From the NCBI GenBank assembly GCA_022376925.1, contig JAIOJX010000002.1, positions 132,566,831 through 132,630,830 on the forward strand: a DNA stretch of 64,000 bases, given 5' to 3'. How positions within the stretch are numbered: the stretch's first letter is position 1; each line of letters begins with the position of its first letter. Positions 21,977 through 33,834 of this stretch are shown here, one piece after another. The notes beneath the pieces were generated by a model, which made no database searches, had not been told where the DNA came from, and was given only the letters and a program-made list of their open reading frames with translations. This DNA comes from Tragulus kanchil. Taxonomy: Eukaryota > Chordata > Mammalia > Artiodactyla > Tragulidae. The position numbers and the translations under genes are program-made.

Positions 21977-22435
21977 CTGGCTGCCATTTGGCAAGGCCGT
22001 CTTTTGGTTATGTGGAAGCAGATCTGCACCAAAAAACCAATGGGATCACTTAAGTTGGGTCCTCGGTTCCTGCGTTCCTCAGATCCTGTGTTCTAGCCTC
22101 AAGAAGTTGCTGGAGTCAGAATCCCTTTTCTGATGGCCTTCTGAAGGTCAAATGCCAGATGTGGGAAGACTGTGTGGCAAGGTCAGTGGAGAGAGGGCCA
22201 CTCCAGTGTCCTACCTCAGCTCAGAGGGGAGTGATATCCTGTTCTGAGAAGCCAGATGCCATCTCCTTTTGCTTTAGTGACAAGGAGTTGAGGTAGTTAT
22301 TTTTGTTCCAAGCAACCCAGATGGGGGAAAACTCAACCCACACAGTCTGGAGAGGGGGCGATAAACCTTTAAGCAAGAAACTTCTCAAAGAATTCCAGTG
22401 GTGGCCTGGCCTAATGAGGTCACCCCAGTGGAAAC
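21977..22435. other. Unassigned stretch before the duplication chain
   Basis: No recognised feature. A 117-codon minus-strand frame at 22221-22574 crosses the duplication boundary at 22436, has no family resemblance and is not supported as a gene. Confidence 0.4.
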
Positions 22436-23187
22436 TGTGTATCTGAAATGTGACTTTTGGATTATGTGAAAATGAGTAGAAAAGAAGTGCAGTGGAGTCT
22501 TGCTGTGAGACAGGTGTCTCTGGAAACATTTCAGCAAAGGTGGACTTGGGCACATGTCCCTTCATGACTGACACGCAGTGTCATGGACTTTAATTTTATT
22601 TCATTTCTGAGAGGTAAGTTGTCATAGGTGAGTTACAGACAGAAAAGGAAGGGGATATGAAGAAGTATTTCACTTACACCTGAATGTGACAGCAAAAACT
22701 TTTCAATTTAGACATTCTGTCTTTTACAGAGACTTCATCTTTAGAGAGATTCTGATGTGCTGAAATTTTCTGGTTGAATGTTTTCCTTTAGGGAATAAGC
22801 CTTTAGGAAACAGAGGTCCAGAGTAAGAGGCAAAAGCAATTCAGAACCACAATTTTTCTAAGATAGCTAACAATTCCACATGGAATGATCAATATGATAT
22901 AGAAAAAAATGGTTCCTTGGTTTCTGCACCGATTTTAATCTTTTTGGAATTATTTCTACAGAGTGTCTTAGGAAGAACCTGACTTGCTATTTATTGAAAG
23001 GTTTTTCTGAATGTCTGCCGACCAAAACTTTTTTTTCAAAAAAAAAAACATTGTTGTCTTAATCACTGAAGTTTGCCAAGTGCAAAGATGAGCACTTCAG
23101 GGCAACTTCTTTATTTCTGAAATATTTTGACTCATTCATCTTATCTGCCTTATATCTAATCAGTTCTCAAGCCCTACATCCTGGGAT

Positions 23188-23290
23188 CATCTATTCATTC
23201 AAACAATGTGTATTGAACACCCAATATATGCACCTTTTCCCCTCAATCTGGGGAAGTTTCTATTCAGTGCTTTTCATTGTGGGTTCTCAG
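23188..23290 (-). mobile_element. Possible L2 3' end, minus strand
   Basis: tctattcattcaaacaatgt followed by gtattgaacacccaatatat resembles the reversed end of an L2/MIR element. Copies recur at 24386-24488 and partly from 25484. Confidence 0.35.
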
Positions 23291-23471
23291 CCTCCCAGGA
23301 CACAAAGCATCTGTCACTGGCACCGATGGTCTCTGACATCTTTGGCATCAATGGTAACGTGTAGATTCATACACTGCTCCTCTGGTATTCAACCCTAAAT
23401 GTGATAATGATCAGGTTTACCTTTATCCATCCATTTAGATGGGGAAGTACAAATTACACTAATTTCCAATT

Positions 23472-23613
23472 TTGTTGTTGTCTGGTCGCTGAGTCGTGTC
23501 TGACACTTCGTGACCCCATGGACTACAGCATGCCAGGTTTCCCTATCTTTTACTGTCTCTCAGGGTTTGCTAAAGTTCATGTCCATTAAGTCGGTGATGC
23601 TACCTAACCATCT
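23472..23613 (-). mobile_element. BovB LINE 3' end, truncated by duplication junction
   Basis: Antisense BovB 3' sequence: tggtcgctgagtcgtgtctg, accccatggactacagcatg and gttcatgtccattaagtcgg. It breaks off at 23613 where pair 7 switches to the next copy. Confidence 0.8.
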
Positions 23614-24669
23614 ACCGATCGCAGTGGAAGCAGTGTGTATCTGAAATGTGACTTTTGGATTATGTGAAAATGAGTAGAAAAGAAGTGCAGTGGAGTCTTG
23701 CTGTGAGACAGGTGTCTCTGGAAACATTTCAGCAAAGGTGGACTTGGGCACATGTCCCTTCATGACTGACACGCAGTGTCATGGACTTTAATTTTATTTC
23801 ATTTCTGAGAGGTAAGTTGTCATAGGTGAGTTACAGACAGAAAAGGAAGGGGATATGAAGAAGTATTTCACTTACACCTGAATGTGACAGCAAAAACTTT
23901 TCAATTTAGACATTCTGTCTTTTACAGAGACTTCATCTTTAGAGAGATTCTGATGTGCTGAAATTTTCTGGTTGAATGTTTTCCTTTAGGGAATAAGCCT
24001 TTAGGAAACAGAGGTCCAGAGTAAGAGGCAAAAGCAATTCAGAACCACAATTTTTCTAAGATAGCTAACAATTCCACATGGAATGATCAATATGATATAG
24101 AAAAAAATGGTTCCTTGGTTTCTGCACCGATTTTAATCTTTTTGGAATTATTTCTACAGAGTGTCTTAGGAAGAACCTGACTTGCTATTTATTGAAAGGT
24201 TTTTCTGAATGTCTGCCGACCAAAACTTTTTTTTCAAAAAAAAAAACATTGTTGTCTTAATCACTGAAGTTTGCCAAGTGCAAAGATGAGCACTTCAGGG
24301 CAACTTCTTTATTTCTGAAATATTTTGACTCATTCATCTTATCTGCCTTATATCTAATCAGTTCTCAAGCCCTACATCCTGGGATCATCTATTCATTCAA
24401 ACAATGTGTATTGAACACCCAATATATGCACCTTTTCCCCTCAATCTGGGGAAGTTTCTATTCAGTGCTTTTCATTGTGGGTTCTCAGCCTCCCAGGACA
24501 CAAAGCATCTGTCACTGGCACCGATGGTCTCTGACATCTTTGGCATCAATGGTAACGTGTAGATTCATACACTGCTCCTCTGGTATTCAACCCTAAATGT
24601 GATAATGATCAGGTTTACCTTTATCCATCCATTTAGATGGGGAAGTACAAATTACACTAATTTCCAATT

Positions 24670-24957
24670 TTGTTGTTGTCTGGTCGCTGAGTCGTGTCTG
24701 ACACTTCGTGACCCCATGGACTACAGCATGCCAGGTTTCCCTATCTTTTACTGTCTCTCAGGGTTTGCTAAAGTTCATGTCCATTAAGTCGGTGATGCTA
24801 CCTAACCATCTCATCCTCTGCCATCCCCTTCTCCTATCTTTCCCAGCATCAGGGTCTTTTCCAATGAGTTGGCTCTTCACTTCAAATGGCCAACATGTTG
24901 GAGCTTCAGCTTCAGCATCAGTTCTTCCAATGAATATTCAAGTCTCCAATTACTAAA
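24670..24957 (-). mobile_element. BovB LINE 3' region, minus strand
   Basis: Longer copy of the element at 23472. It continues with ctcatcctctgccatcccct, cagcatcagggtcttttcca and gcttcagcatcagttcttcc, the reverse of the BovB 3' coding end. Frames reading forward through it are antisense artefacts. Confidence 0.87.
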
Positions 24958-25749
24958 CACATAATGTGGCAGGTACTATTGTGGTCATCTTGCAAAGATG
25001 ACAGGGACTCCTATTCCCTAATTTAGTTCAGATATCAAGGGAGGCGAAAAAAGTTACCACTCACAGGCTTTCGAGGCGAGTAGGGCAGGCTCCCAAGCAG
25101 GTTCAAAAATAGCTTGAGAACAAGGAAAGGTGACTACCAGTGTTTACCATGTTTTGGGGGGTTGAGAGAGGGACTGGAGTGGGGGATCTTGCATGAGGGC
25201 TAAGGCTGTGCTGACTCCAAAGAGACAACGTCAAGGCTTTCTTATCAGCCTGCTCAGATGGCGGGCAGAAGCGGAAGAGGGAGGGATGGGTTTGGAAGAT
25301 GTCAGCAGTCAAACATCAAACACAGAGGCAGACTCTTTATTACAGTTCATCCTTGATGTTTGACTAAAGACTGAAATGTGTTATACTTCCTTTAATTGAG
25401 TCTGAACTCATTTAATTAAACCATTGTGGTTGTCTGTGAGCCTGGATCCCTTGTTAATCTTGAGTCTGAACTCATTAATTAACATGTGTATTGAACACCC
25501 AATATATGCACCTTTGCCCCTCAATCTGGGGAAGTTTCTATTCAGTGCTTTTCATTGTGGGTTCTCAGCCTCCCAGGACACAAAGCATCTGTCACTGGCA
25601 CCGATGGTCTCTGACATCTTTGGCATCAATGGTAACGTGTAGATTCATACACTGCTCCTCTGGTATTCAACCCTAAATGTGATAATGATCAGGTTTACCT
25701 TTATCCATCCATTTAGATGGGGAAGTACAAATTACACTAATTTCCAATT

Positions 25750-26037
25750 TTGTTGTTGTCTGGTCGCTGAGTCGTGTCTGACACTTCGTGACCCCATGGA
25801 CTACAGCATGCCAGGTTTCCCTATCTTTTACTGTCTCTCAGGGTTTGCTAAAGTTCATGTCCATTAAGTCGGTGATGCTACCTAACCATCTCATCCTCTG
25901 CCATCCCCTTCTCCTATCTTTCCCAGCATCAGGGTCTTTTCCAATGAGTTGGCTCTTCACTTCAAATGGCCAACATGTTGGAGCTTCAGCTTCAGCATCA
26001 GTTCTTCCAATGAATATTCAAGTCTCCAATTACTAAA
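25750..26037 (-). mobile_element. BovB LINE 3' region (redundant copy)
   Basis: Duplicate of 24670-24957 created by pair 8. 26038-26707 is unassigned. Confidence 0.87.
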
Positions 26038-26707
26038 CACATAATGTGGCAGGTACTATTGTGGTCATCTTGCAAAGATGACAGGGACTCCTATTCCCTA
26101 ATTTAGTTCAGATATCAAGGGAGGCGAAAAAAGTTACCACTCACAGGCTTTCGAGGCGAGTAGGGCAGGCTCCCAAGCAGGTTCAAAAATAGCTTGAGAA
26201 CAAGGAAAGGTGACTACCAGTGTTTACCATGTTTTGGGGGGTTGAGAGAGGGACTGGAGTGGGGGATCTTGCATGAGGGCTAAGGCTGTGCTGACTCCAA
26301 AGAGACAACGTCAAGGCTTTCTTATCAGCCTGCTCAGATGGCGGGCAGAAGCGGAAGAGGGAGGGATGGGTTTGGAAGATGTCAGCAGTCAAACATCAAA
26401 CACAGAGGCAGACTCTTTATTACAGTTCATCCTTGATGTTTGACTAAAGACTGAAATGTGTTATACTTCCTTTAATTGAGTCTGAACTCATTTAATTAAA
26501 CCATTGTGGTTGTCTGTGAGCCTGGATCCTGTATCTTGAGATCAGTAAGGGAGATGAAATTTTCTTTGAATGACTCATTAAGGATCTCCAGCATCATGCA
26601 TGTTGAGAAGTGAAATGAGGGTTTGGTCAAAACTTGGAAGGAGATAAGAAATGTCTTGGTGAAGCCTTGTACTCTGGCTTTAGTTTATAAGAAGGCATCA
26701 GGGACAT

Positions 26708-26925
26708 GGGCTTCCCAGGTGGTGCTAGTAGTAAAGAATCTGCCTGCCAATGCAAAGAGATATGGGTTTTATCCCTGGGTTGGGAAGATCCCCTAGAGGA
26801 GGGCATAGTACCCTTCTCTAGTATTCTTGCCTGGAGAATTCCATGGACAGAGGAGCCTGGTAGGCTACCATCCATAGGGTTGTAAAGAGTTGGACACAAC
26901 GAAAGTAACTTAGCATGCATGCATG
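26708..26925 (+). mobile_element. Bov-tA-type SINE with (catg)n tail (copy 1)
   Basis: Sense-strand ruminant SINE: gggcttcccaggtggtgcta, aagaatctgcctgccaatgc, ggttgggaagatcccctaga and gcctggagaattccatggac. It ends in gttggacacaacgaaagtaa and a short catgcatgcatg tail. The minus-strand 97-codon frame is an antisense artefact. Confidence 0.9.
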
Positions 26926-27853
26926 TGGGACTTACATTTATATTTTTGGAACCTGTGAGGCAAGAGATTCACGGAGTTGTTTTTTTTACCCCAAAGAGGG
27001 CAAACATACTAAGGAATCATTATTTCTGCCATTGGTAAAACCAGGGAGTCAGACTGTTGGCAGTGGTACTTGAGTCTGTAAAAGTGTGTAGATTCACTAG
27101 CAATGCTGAGATAACTTCCTGAAGTTCAGTCAGTTGTATGGACTCTTGGGTACCATGCTTTTTTCAGGAATATCCTGATTAGGGGTAGAGACCAATAGCT
27201 TTCTAGCATGTTCCATCACAGTGTGATTATAATCTTTCTTGAGAGACCCATGGGTAGCCGAGTAAAGCTGTATCATGTTCCTTTGATGGTGATGACAAAA
27301 TACAATTGAATAGACTATGAATAGAAGAGATTTAGCGAAATCTATGACTACAAAGTATTTGCCAGCTGCTGATTGGATGAAGTCAGTAATTTAAATAATA
27401 CTGGATGTTGGAGGGGCCTCAGTATGTGGGATCATGACATTAAGATTGCAGTATTCATGGTGAGGTGCCATCATTTTCCTGAGTTAAGAAAAGGCCAAAT
27501 TGGCCAATTCAAGGGAGCAGTAGGGTTTCAGCAGTCAAACATCAAACACAGAGGCAGACTCTTTATTACAGTTCATCCTTGATGTTTGACTAAAGACTGA
27601 AATGTGTTATACTTCCTTTAATTGAGTCTGAACTCATTTAATTAAACCATTGTGGTTGTCTGTGAGCCTGGATCCTGTATCTTGAGATCAGTAAGGGAGA
27701 TGAAATTTTCTTTGAATGACTCATTAAGGATCTCCAGCATCATGCATGTTGAGAAGTGAAATGAGGGTTTGGTCAAAACTTGGAAGGAGATAAGGAATGT
27801 CTTGGTGAAGCCTTGTACTCTGGCTTTAGTTTATAAGAAGGCATCAGGGACAT

Positions 27854-28071
27854 GGGCTTCCCAGGTGGTGCTAGTAGTAAAGAATCTGCCTGCCAATGCA
27901 AAGAGATATGGGTTTTATCCCTGGGTTGGGAAGATCCCCTAGAGGAGGGCATAGTACCCTTCTCTAGTATTCTTGCCTGGAGAATTCCATGGACAGAGGA
28001 GCCTGGTAGGCTACCATCCATAGGGTTGTAAAGAGTTGGACACAACGAAAGTAACTTAGCATGCATGCATG
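27854..28071 (+). mobile_element. Bov-tA-type SINE (copy 2)
   Basis: Duplicate of 26708-26925 from pair 9. 26926-27523 and 28072-28957 contain no other recognised element. Confidence 0.9.
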
Positions 28072-28957
28072 TGGGACTTACATTTATATTTTTGGAACCT
28101 GTGAGGCAAGAGATTCACGGAGTTGTTTTTTTTACCCCAAAGAGGGCAAACATACTAAGGAATCATTATTTCTGCCATTGGTAAAACCGGGGAGTCAGAC
28201 TGTTGGCAGTGGTACTTGAGTCTGTAAAAGTGTGTAGATTCACTAGCAATGCTGAGATAACTTCCTGAAGTTCAGTCAGTTGTATGGACTCTTGGGTACC
28301 ATGCTTTTTTCAGGAATATCCTGATTAGGGGTAGAGACCAATAGCTTTCTAGCATGTTCCATCACAGTGTGATTATAATCTTTCTTGAGAGACCCATGGG
28401 TAGCCGAGTAAAGCTGTATCATGTTCCTTTGATGGTGATGACAAAATACAATTGAATAGACTATGAATAGAAGAGATTTAGCGAAATCTATGACTACAAA
28501 GTATTTGCCAGCTGCTGATTGGATGAAGTCAGTAATTTAAATAATACTGGATGTTGGAGGGGCCTCAGTATGTGGGATCATGACATTAAGATTGCAGTAT
28601 TCATGGTGAGGTGCCATTCATTCCTTCCTGAGTTAAGAAAAGGCCAAATTGGCCAATTCAAGGGAGCAGTAGTTGGGATAATCATCCCCTTCTCTCAATA
28701 GGTCTTGCATAATGGGTTTCAGTCTCAAATGCCTTGCTTTGATTTATATTGGGTCTTATTGAATATTTATCCAGGGACAGAGAGGTCCATGGGTTCCTAT
28801 TTTTGTTGAAGTGATTGTATATATTGAAGACTTAACTTTATTACAAATTGAGTCAGAGCATCCATGTCCATTAAGGGATATTTTGGGGCCATAGCCTTGT
28901 GACTGTTGGGACCTTAGGAAAGGAAGTATTTCTCTCTCTCTCTTTTTTGTTGCCAAT

Positions 28958-29200
28958 TTAAAAAAATTTTGCTTTCTTGCTTTTACAGAGTTTTGTTGTT
29001 TACAGATACGTATAATCCCAGATTACTCATATGTATATCCCATCCCCCCATCGCACCCCTCCAGGCCATTGCGTAGCCCCCATGTAAGACTCCTTCACTC
29101 ACACAGCTCATTGACAATAGTTATCTCTTTTACATATGATAGTATAGGGCTCCATGTTACTCTTTCCATATCTCAAGGCAGTATTTATGATGGCTAAGGA
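28958..29200 (-). mobile_element. L1 3' region, minus strand (copy 1)
   Basis: The blocks ttttgttgtttacagatacg, gcgtagcccccatgtaagac, cactcacacagctcattgac and acatatgatagtatagggct follow the reversed ungulate L1 3' region. The first part also recurs on the opposite strand near 56910. The second copy is at 30096-30340. Confidence 0.6.
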
Positions 29201-30095
29201 GAAGCACATCTTTTCTGTCTTCTATTTTAGGTTCAGTAACTACCTTAAGATTGTAGAGTACGTTCTTTAAATTAAGTGGGATACCCAGGTATCCCAGGTA
29301 TAGCTGTAATTTGAGTCTCAGTATTGATTAAGGCTATGAAGTCTGGCCAACTGGTTTTGCAGAGTACGTTCTTTAAATTAAGTGGGATCCAGGTATCCGT
29401 GTAACTAGTTCAGTCAGTTGTATGGACTCTTGGGTACCATGCTTTTTTCAGGAATATCCTGATTAGGGGTAGAGACCAATAGCTTTCTAGCATGTTCCAT
29501 CACAGTGTGATTATAATCTTTCTTGAGAGACCCATGGGTAGCCGAGTAAAGCTGTATCATGTTCCTTTGATGGTGATGACAAAATACAATTGAATAGACT
29601 ATGAATAGAAGAGATTTAGCGAAATCTATGACTACAAAGTATTTGCCAGCTGCTGATTGGATGAAGTCAGTAATTTAAATAATACTGGATGTTGGAGGGG
29701 CCTCAGTATGTGGGATCATGACATTAAGATTGCAGTATTCATGGTGAGGTGCCATTCATTCCTTCCTGAGTTAAGAAAAGGCCAAATTGGCCAATTCAAG
29801 GGAGCAGTAGTTGGGATAATCATCCCCTTCTCTCAATAGGTCTTGCATAATGGGTTTCAGTCTCAAATGCCTTGCTTTGATTTATATTGGGTCTTATTGA
29901 ATATTTATCCAGGGACAGAGAGGTCCATGGGTTCCTATTTTTGTTGAAGTGATTGTATATATTGAAGACTTAACTTTATTACAAATTGAGTCAGAGCATC
30001 CATGTCCATTAAGGGATATTTTGGGGCCATAGCCTTGTGACTGTTGGGACCTTAGGAAAGGAAGTATTTCTCTCTCTCTCTTTTTTGTTGCCAAT

Positions 30096-30340
30096 TTAAA
30101 AAAATTTTGCTTTCTTGCTTTTACAGAGTTTTGTTGTTTACAGATACGTATAATCCCAGATTACTCATATGTATATCCCATCCCCCCATCGCACCCCTCC
30201 AGGCCATTGCGTAGCCCCCATGTAAGACTCCTTCACTCACACAGCTCATTGACAATAGTTATCTCTTTTACATATGATAGTATAGGGCTCCATGTTACTC
30301 TTTCCATATCTCAAGGCAGTATTTATGATGGCTAAGGAGA
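30096..30340 (-). mobile_element. L1 3' region, minus strand (copy 2)
   Basis: Duplicate of 28958-29200 from pair 10. Confidence 0.6.
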
Positions 30341-30495
30341 AGCACATCTTTTCTGTCTTCTATTTTAGGTTCAGTAACTACCTTAAGATTGTAGAGAGTA
30401 CGTTCTTTAAATTAAGTGGGATACCCAGGTATCCCAGGTATAGCTGTAATTTGAGTCTCAGTATTGATTAAGGCTATGAAGTCTGGCCAACTGGT

Positions 30496-31168
30496 ATATC
30501 TCAGCAGGTGTTATAGTCAATTCAGAGCCTGTGCTGTAGGACTGCAAAAGCCAAACTGCACATGTTTATTGTTTCATTGTTTTTTAAATTAATTTCGGGT
30601 TTCTAGTTGAGCCAGTTGTAGATCTATGTTTCAGTGTTTTTGTTTCCTCCTCTCCAGGTGTTGTTAGTATTATTTGGCAGTGGTTATTAGATCTACTTTG
30701 GGAGAGGGAATTCTCTTTATCCTGCTCATATTTAGAAATTTTGTTTCTCCAGAGAACCTCAAATTAATATCATCAGGTGGAGGAGCCTCCCACAAGGAAA
30801 TGGTTGCTTCATTGGGTTTTAGGGTCTGGGGCTTAAGTCATGTTTGAACAAATCCTTAGGCTGTGCCATGGGGACCACTGGTGTTTTTCCCTATAGCCAT
30901 GAGGATAAAAATGTTTGCTATGATGAAAGCAGAGACTGCAGCAAAGGCATTTTGAGGGTCCCAGTGGGCTGTCTTCTTTTGGGAGCATGACCATAGTATG
31001 TTCTTCTATGTGAGTGATCATCCAAAGGGCATGAACAGTACACAAGGTCTTAGTCTTCCCCCCGAGCCCCCCATTAAGTGGGGCCGAAAGCCTGGTGGAG
31101 ACATATACAATGGTCACAGGATAAGAGTCATTCCTTGCAGCCTAGTGACAGTCATGGCTTAAGTTGAA
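30496..31168. other. Unassigned stretch
   Basis: No repeat family or exon recognised. The 94-codon minus-strand frame at 30833-31117 has no family resemblance and no clear third-position bias. Confidence 0.4.
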
Positions 31169-31184
31169 ATTGCGATCGCAATTC
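31169..31184. other. Perfect 16-bp palindrome
   Basis: aattgcgatcgcaatt reads the same on both strands. It extends to an almost perfect inverted repeat (gttg...caac) with one bulged base. It lies 14 bases before the start of duplication pair 11. Confidence 0.95.
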
Positions 31185-31762
31185 AACATGAGACACGCAA
31201 ATGGGCCCAAGCCAAGATACATGACCCAGAGCTACTTTGGGAAAGGCCCTACTCTCATACTCTGGTTCCTATATGCCAGTTATTGAAATTTCTGACTTAG
31301 GTTGGTTAACTATAACAGAGACTTGAAAGAATTCAGTAAATGTAGCACCAAGCAGCTCAGCTCAAGTGTGAGATAGCCAGCAGGCTGCAGGACAACTCAG
31401 GAGCAGGCTGGCCAGGAATAGCTCATGAGGCACACCCTCCAGCAGGCAGCTGAACTGGTGAGCAGGCCAATGCAGCTGAAGACAGACCGTCAGTGGTGGC
31501 CATTGCCAAGACACCCTGGTGTCACCCTGAAGACATTCCATCACCTCAAATTTGGTTCATACACCACATCCCCAGAGGGTCTGACAAGGTTTATGACTCA
31601 CACGATGAGGCCATCTGGGGAACTGGAAAACCTTCAAAAAGAGATCCTCGAGAGCAAGGAAAGGAGACTGGTTTGGATTTTATAGTAGTTTGAGGGTAGG
31701 TCTGGGGTGAAGGTTCCTACCCATATGTCAGGGCTGGTGTGGTTTGAATTTCTTCTCCCTAA

Positions 31763-31937
31763 ATTATTATTATTTTTGACAACTGAGTCTTTGTTGCAGT
31801 GGATGGGCTTCTCCAGTTGTGGGGCATGGGCTTCATTGTCCTGCTGCATGTAGGATCTTAGTTCCCCAATCAGGGATCAAACCCACATTCTCCTGCAGCG
31901 GAAGGTGGATTCTCAACCAGGACTACCAGGGCAGTCC
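31763..31937 (-). mobile_element. CHR-2-like SINE fragment (copy 1)
   Basis: Antisense element: gagtctttgttgcagtggat, gcttctccagttgtggggca, taggatcttagttccccaat, gggatcaaacccacattctc and aggactaccagggcag. Further copies lie at 32930-33104 and, truncated at a junction, at 34250-34293. Confidence 0.8.
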
Positions 31938-32099
31938 TGGTTTGAACTTCTTGCCATTACCAAAGGAAGGGACAGCCAGGATTTCTTATCAGCTTATTCA
32001 GATGTGAGGGTAGAAGGGGAAGGGAAAAGAAAGGGACTTAAAAGCTGTTGGCACTCAAAAATAAAAAATTGGAGTCAAACTCTTTATTACAAATACTTT

Positions 32100-32240
32100 G
32101 TCTCTTCAAGTCTCATTTTACAGAGGAGGTAACAGCCTTAGAAGGATTAAATAGGACATGTAGCCATTAAAGAAATAAAGTGAGAGTCAACCTTAAGCCC
32201 GTGTGACTTACAAGCTATTCACTGGACCATGAGGCTACTC
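32100..32240 (+). mobile_element. MIR SINE (copy 1)
   Basis: The order tctcattttacagaggaggt, ccttagaaggattaaatagg, gtgagagtcaaccttaagcc and caagctattcactggacc is the conserved core and 3' part of MIR. Copies at 33267-33407 and 34452-34592. Confidence 0.65.
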
Positions 32241-32929
32241 TGCCTCTTGGGAGGAAAGGGAGAACTCCCAGCCCTAACAATCTGGGCTCCTCAAATATCA
32301 CAAAGGGAAAATTTGGGGAACGGTCCCTTAAGAGTCACTGTTCAGGTAAAACATACTGACACAAATGGGCCCAAGCCAAGATACATGACCCAGAGCTACT
32401 TTGGGAAAGGCCCTACTCTCATACTCTGGTTCCTATATGCCAGTTATTGAAATTTCTGACTTAGGTTGGTTAACTATAACAGAGACTTGAAAGAATTCAG
32501 TAAATGTAGCACCAAGCAGCTCAGCTCAAGTGTGAGATAGCCAGCAGGCTGCAGGACAACTCAGGAGCAGGCTGGCCAGGAATAGCTCATGAGGCACACC
32601 CTCCAGCAGGCAGCTGAACTGGTGAGCAGGCCAATGCAGCTGAAGACAGACCGTCAGTGGTGGCCATTGCCAAGACACCCTGGTGTCACCCTGAAGACAT
32701 TCCATCACCTCAAATTTGGTTCATACACCACACATCCCCCAGAGGGTCTGACAAGGTTTATGACTCACACGATGAGGCCATCTGGGGAACTGGAAAACCT
32801 TCAAAAAGAGATCCTCGAGAGCAAGGAAAGGAGGCTGGTTTGGATTTTATAGTAGTTTGAGGGTAGGTCTGGGGTGAAGGTTCCTACCCATATGTCAGGG
32901 CTAGTGTGGTTTGAATTTCTTCTCCCTAA

Positions 32930-33104
32930 ATTATTATTATTTTTGACAACTGAGTCTTTGTTGCAGTGGATGGGCTTCTCCAGTTGTGGGGCATGGGCTT
33001 CATTGTCCTGCTGCATGTAGGATCTTAGTTCCCCAATCAGGGATCAAACCCACATTCTCCTGCAGCGGAAGGTGGATTCTCAACCAGGACTACCAGGGCA
33101 GTCC
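32930..33104 (-). mobile_element. CHR-2-like SINE fragment (copy 2)
   Basis: Duplicate of 31763-31937 from pair 11. Pair 12 begins inside it at 33063. Confidence 0.8.
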
Positions 33105-33782
33105 TGGTTTGAACTTCTTGCCATTACCAAAGGAAGGGACAGCCAGGATTTCTTATCAGCTTATTCAGATGTGAGGGTAGAAGGGGAAGGGAAAAGAAAG
33201 GGACTTAAAAGCTGTTGGCACTCAAAAATAAAAAATTGGAGTCAAACTCTTTATTACAAATACTTTGTCTCTTCAAGTCTCATTTTACAGAGGAGGTAAC
33301 AGCCTTAGAAGGATTAAATAGGACATGTAGCCATTAAAGAAATAAAGTGAGAGTCAACCTTAAGCCCGTGTGACTTACAAGCTATTCACTGGACCATGAG
33401 GCTACTCTGCCTCTTGGGAGGAAAGGGAGAACTCCCAGCCCTAACAATCTGGGCTCCTCAAATATCACAAAGGGAATCTTAGTTATCAATGGAGGGCCCT
33501 ATCTATACACAGGTAGCTGGCCAGTACTGCAGCATAAAAATGGTGGGAAGGATAGGAAGTAGGGGCCAATTTGAGCTCGAAATACTTGTTAACTATAGAT
33601 CTCAGTCCTTCAGTTGGGTTGCCCTGAACAGCTTACTGCAATTCTGTTTGACCATCCCTCCTTGAAATGCATGTCCTTAGACTGTACAAGTATCAGCGAA
33701 TTAGTCAATGTTAATTGCAGAGTTTGTTAACCTGGAGCAGGGGAGTGGAGGCAGATATGAGACCAGTGGATGAGTGTCATGT

Positions 33783-33796
33783 TCACACACGCGTGT

Positions 33797-33832
<36 letters not shown>
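33783..33832. repeat. (CA)n microsatellite, long version
   Basis: A gttcacacacgcgtgtgcac lead-in is followed by an uninterrupted CA run of about 36 bases. The same locus in copy 2 (34975-35012) has about 28 bases. Frames that read through it (33774-34073 and 34903-35253) are not genes. Confidence 0.95.

Positions 33833-33834
<2 letters not shown>

Larger units (their letters stand above)
22436..24811. repeat. Duplication pair 7 (period 1198)
   Basis: Copy 1 is 22436-23613 and copy 2 is 23634-24811, with a 20-bp spacer. Part of the spacer (cagtggaa) also occurs just upstream of copy 1, so homology may begin slightly earlier with small changes. The copies look identical over their length. Copy 1 ends inside a BovB element that copy 2 continues. 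The unit is otherwise unassigned except for a possible L2 end. Confidence 0.96.
24404..26529. repeat. Duplication pair 8 (period 1080) with templated spacer
   Basis: Copy 1 is 24404-25449 and copy 2 is 25484-26529. The 34-bp spacer 25450-25483 contains a slightly shortened repeat of 25396-25420 (ttgagtctgaactcat...). Only one substitution, a/g-type near 25515, was noticed. It overlaps copy 2 of pair 7, so 24404-24811 exists three times. Confidence 0.96.
26382..28672. repeat. Duplication pair 9 (period 1146)
   Basis: Copy 1 is 26382-27523 and copy 2 is 27528-28672, separated by ggtt. The copies differ by a few substitutions and a 3-base change in gccatcattttcctgag against gccattcattccttcctgag. 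The start overlaps copy 2 of pair 8. Confidence 0.96.
28269..30495. repeat. Duplication pair 10 (period 1138) with templated spacer
   Basis: Copy 1 is 28269-29355 and copy 2 is 29407-30495. The 51-bp spacer includes 29361-29397, which repeats 29255-29293 minus two bases. The copies differ by a two-base insertion (gagagtacg against gagtacg). The start is shared with copy 2 of pair 9. Confidence 0.96.
31198..33476. repeat. Duplication pair 11 (period 1164)
   Basis: Copy 1 is 31198-32309 and copy 2 is 32362-33476, with a 52-bp spacer that I could not match locally. Differences include caccacatcccc against caccacacatccccc and two or three substitutions. Confidence 0.96.

Noticed and set aside
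22221..22574. 117-codon minus-strand frame as a gene
   Set aside because: It crosses the boundary of pair 7, lacks splice signals and has no recognisable domain.
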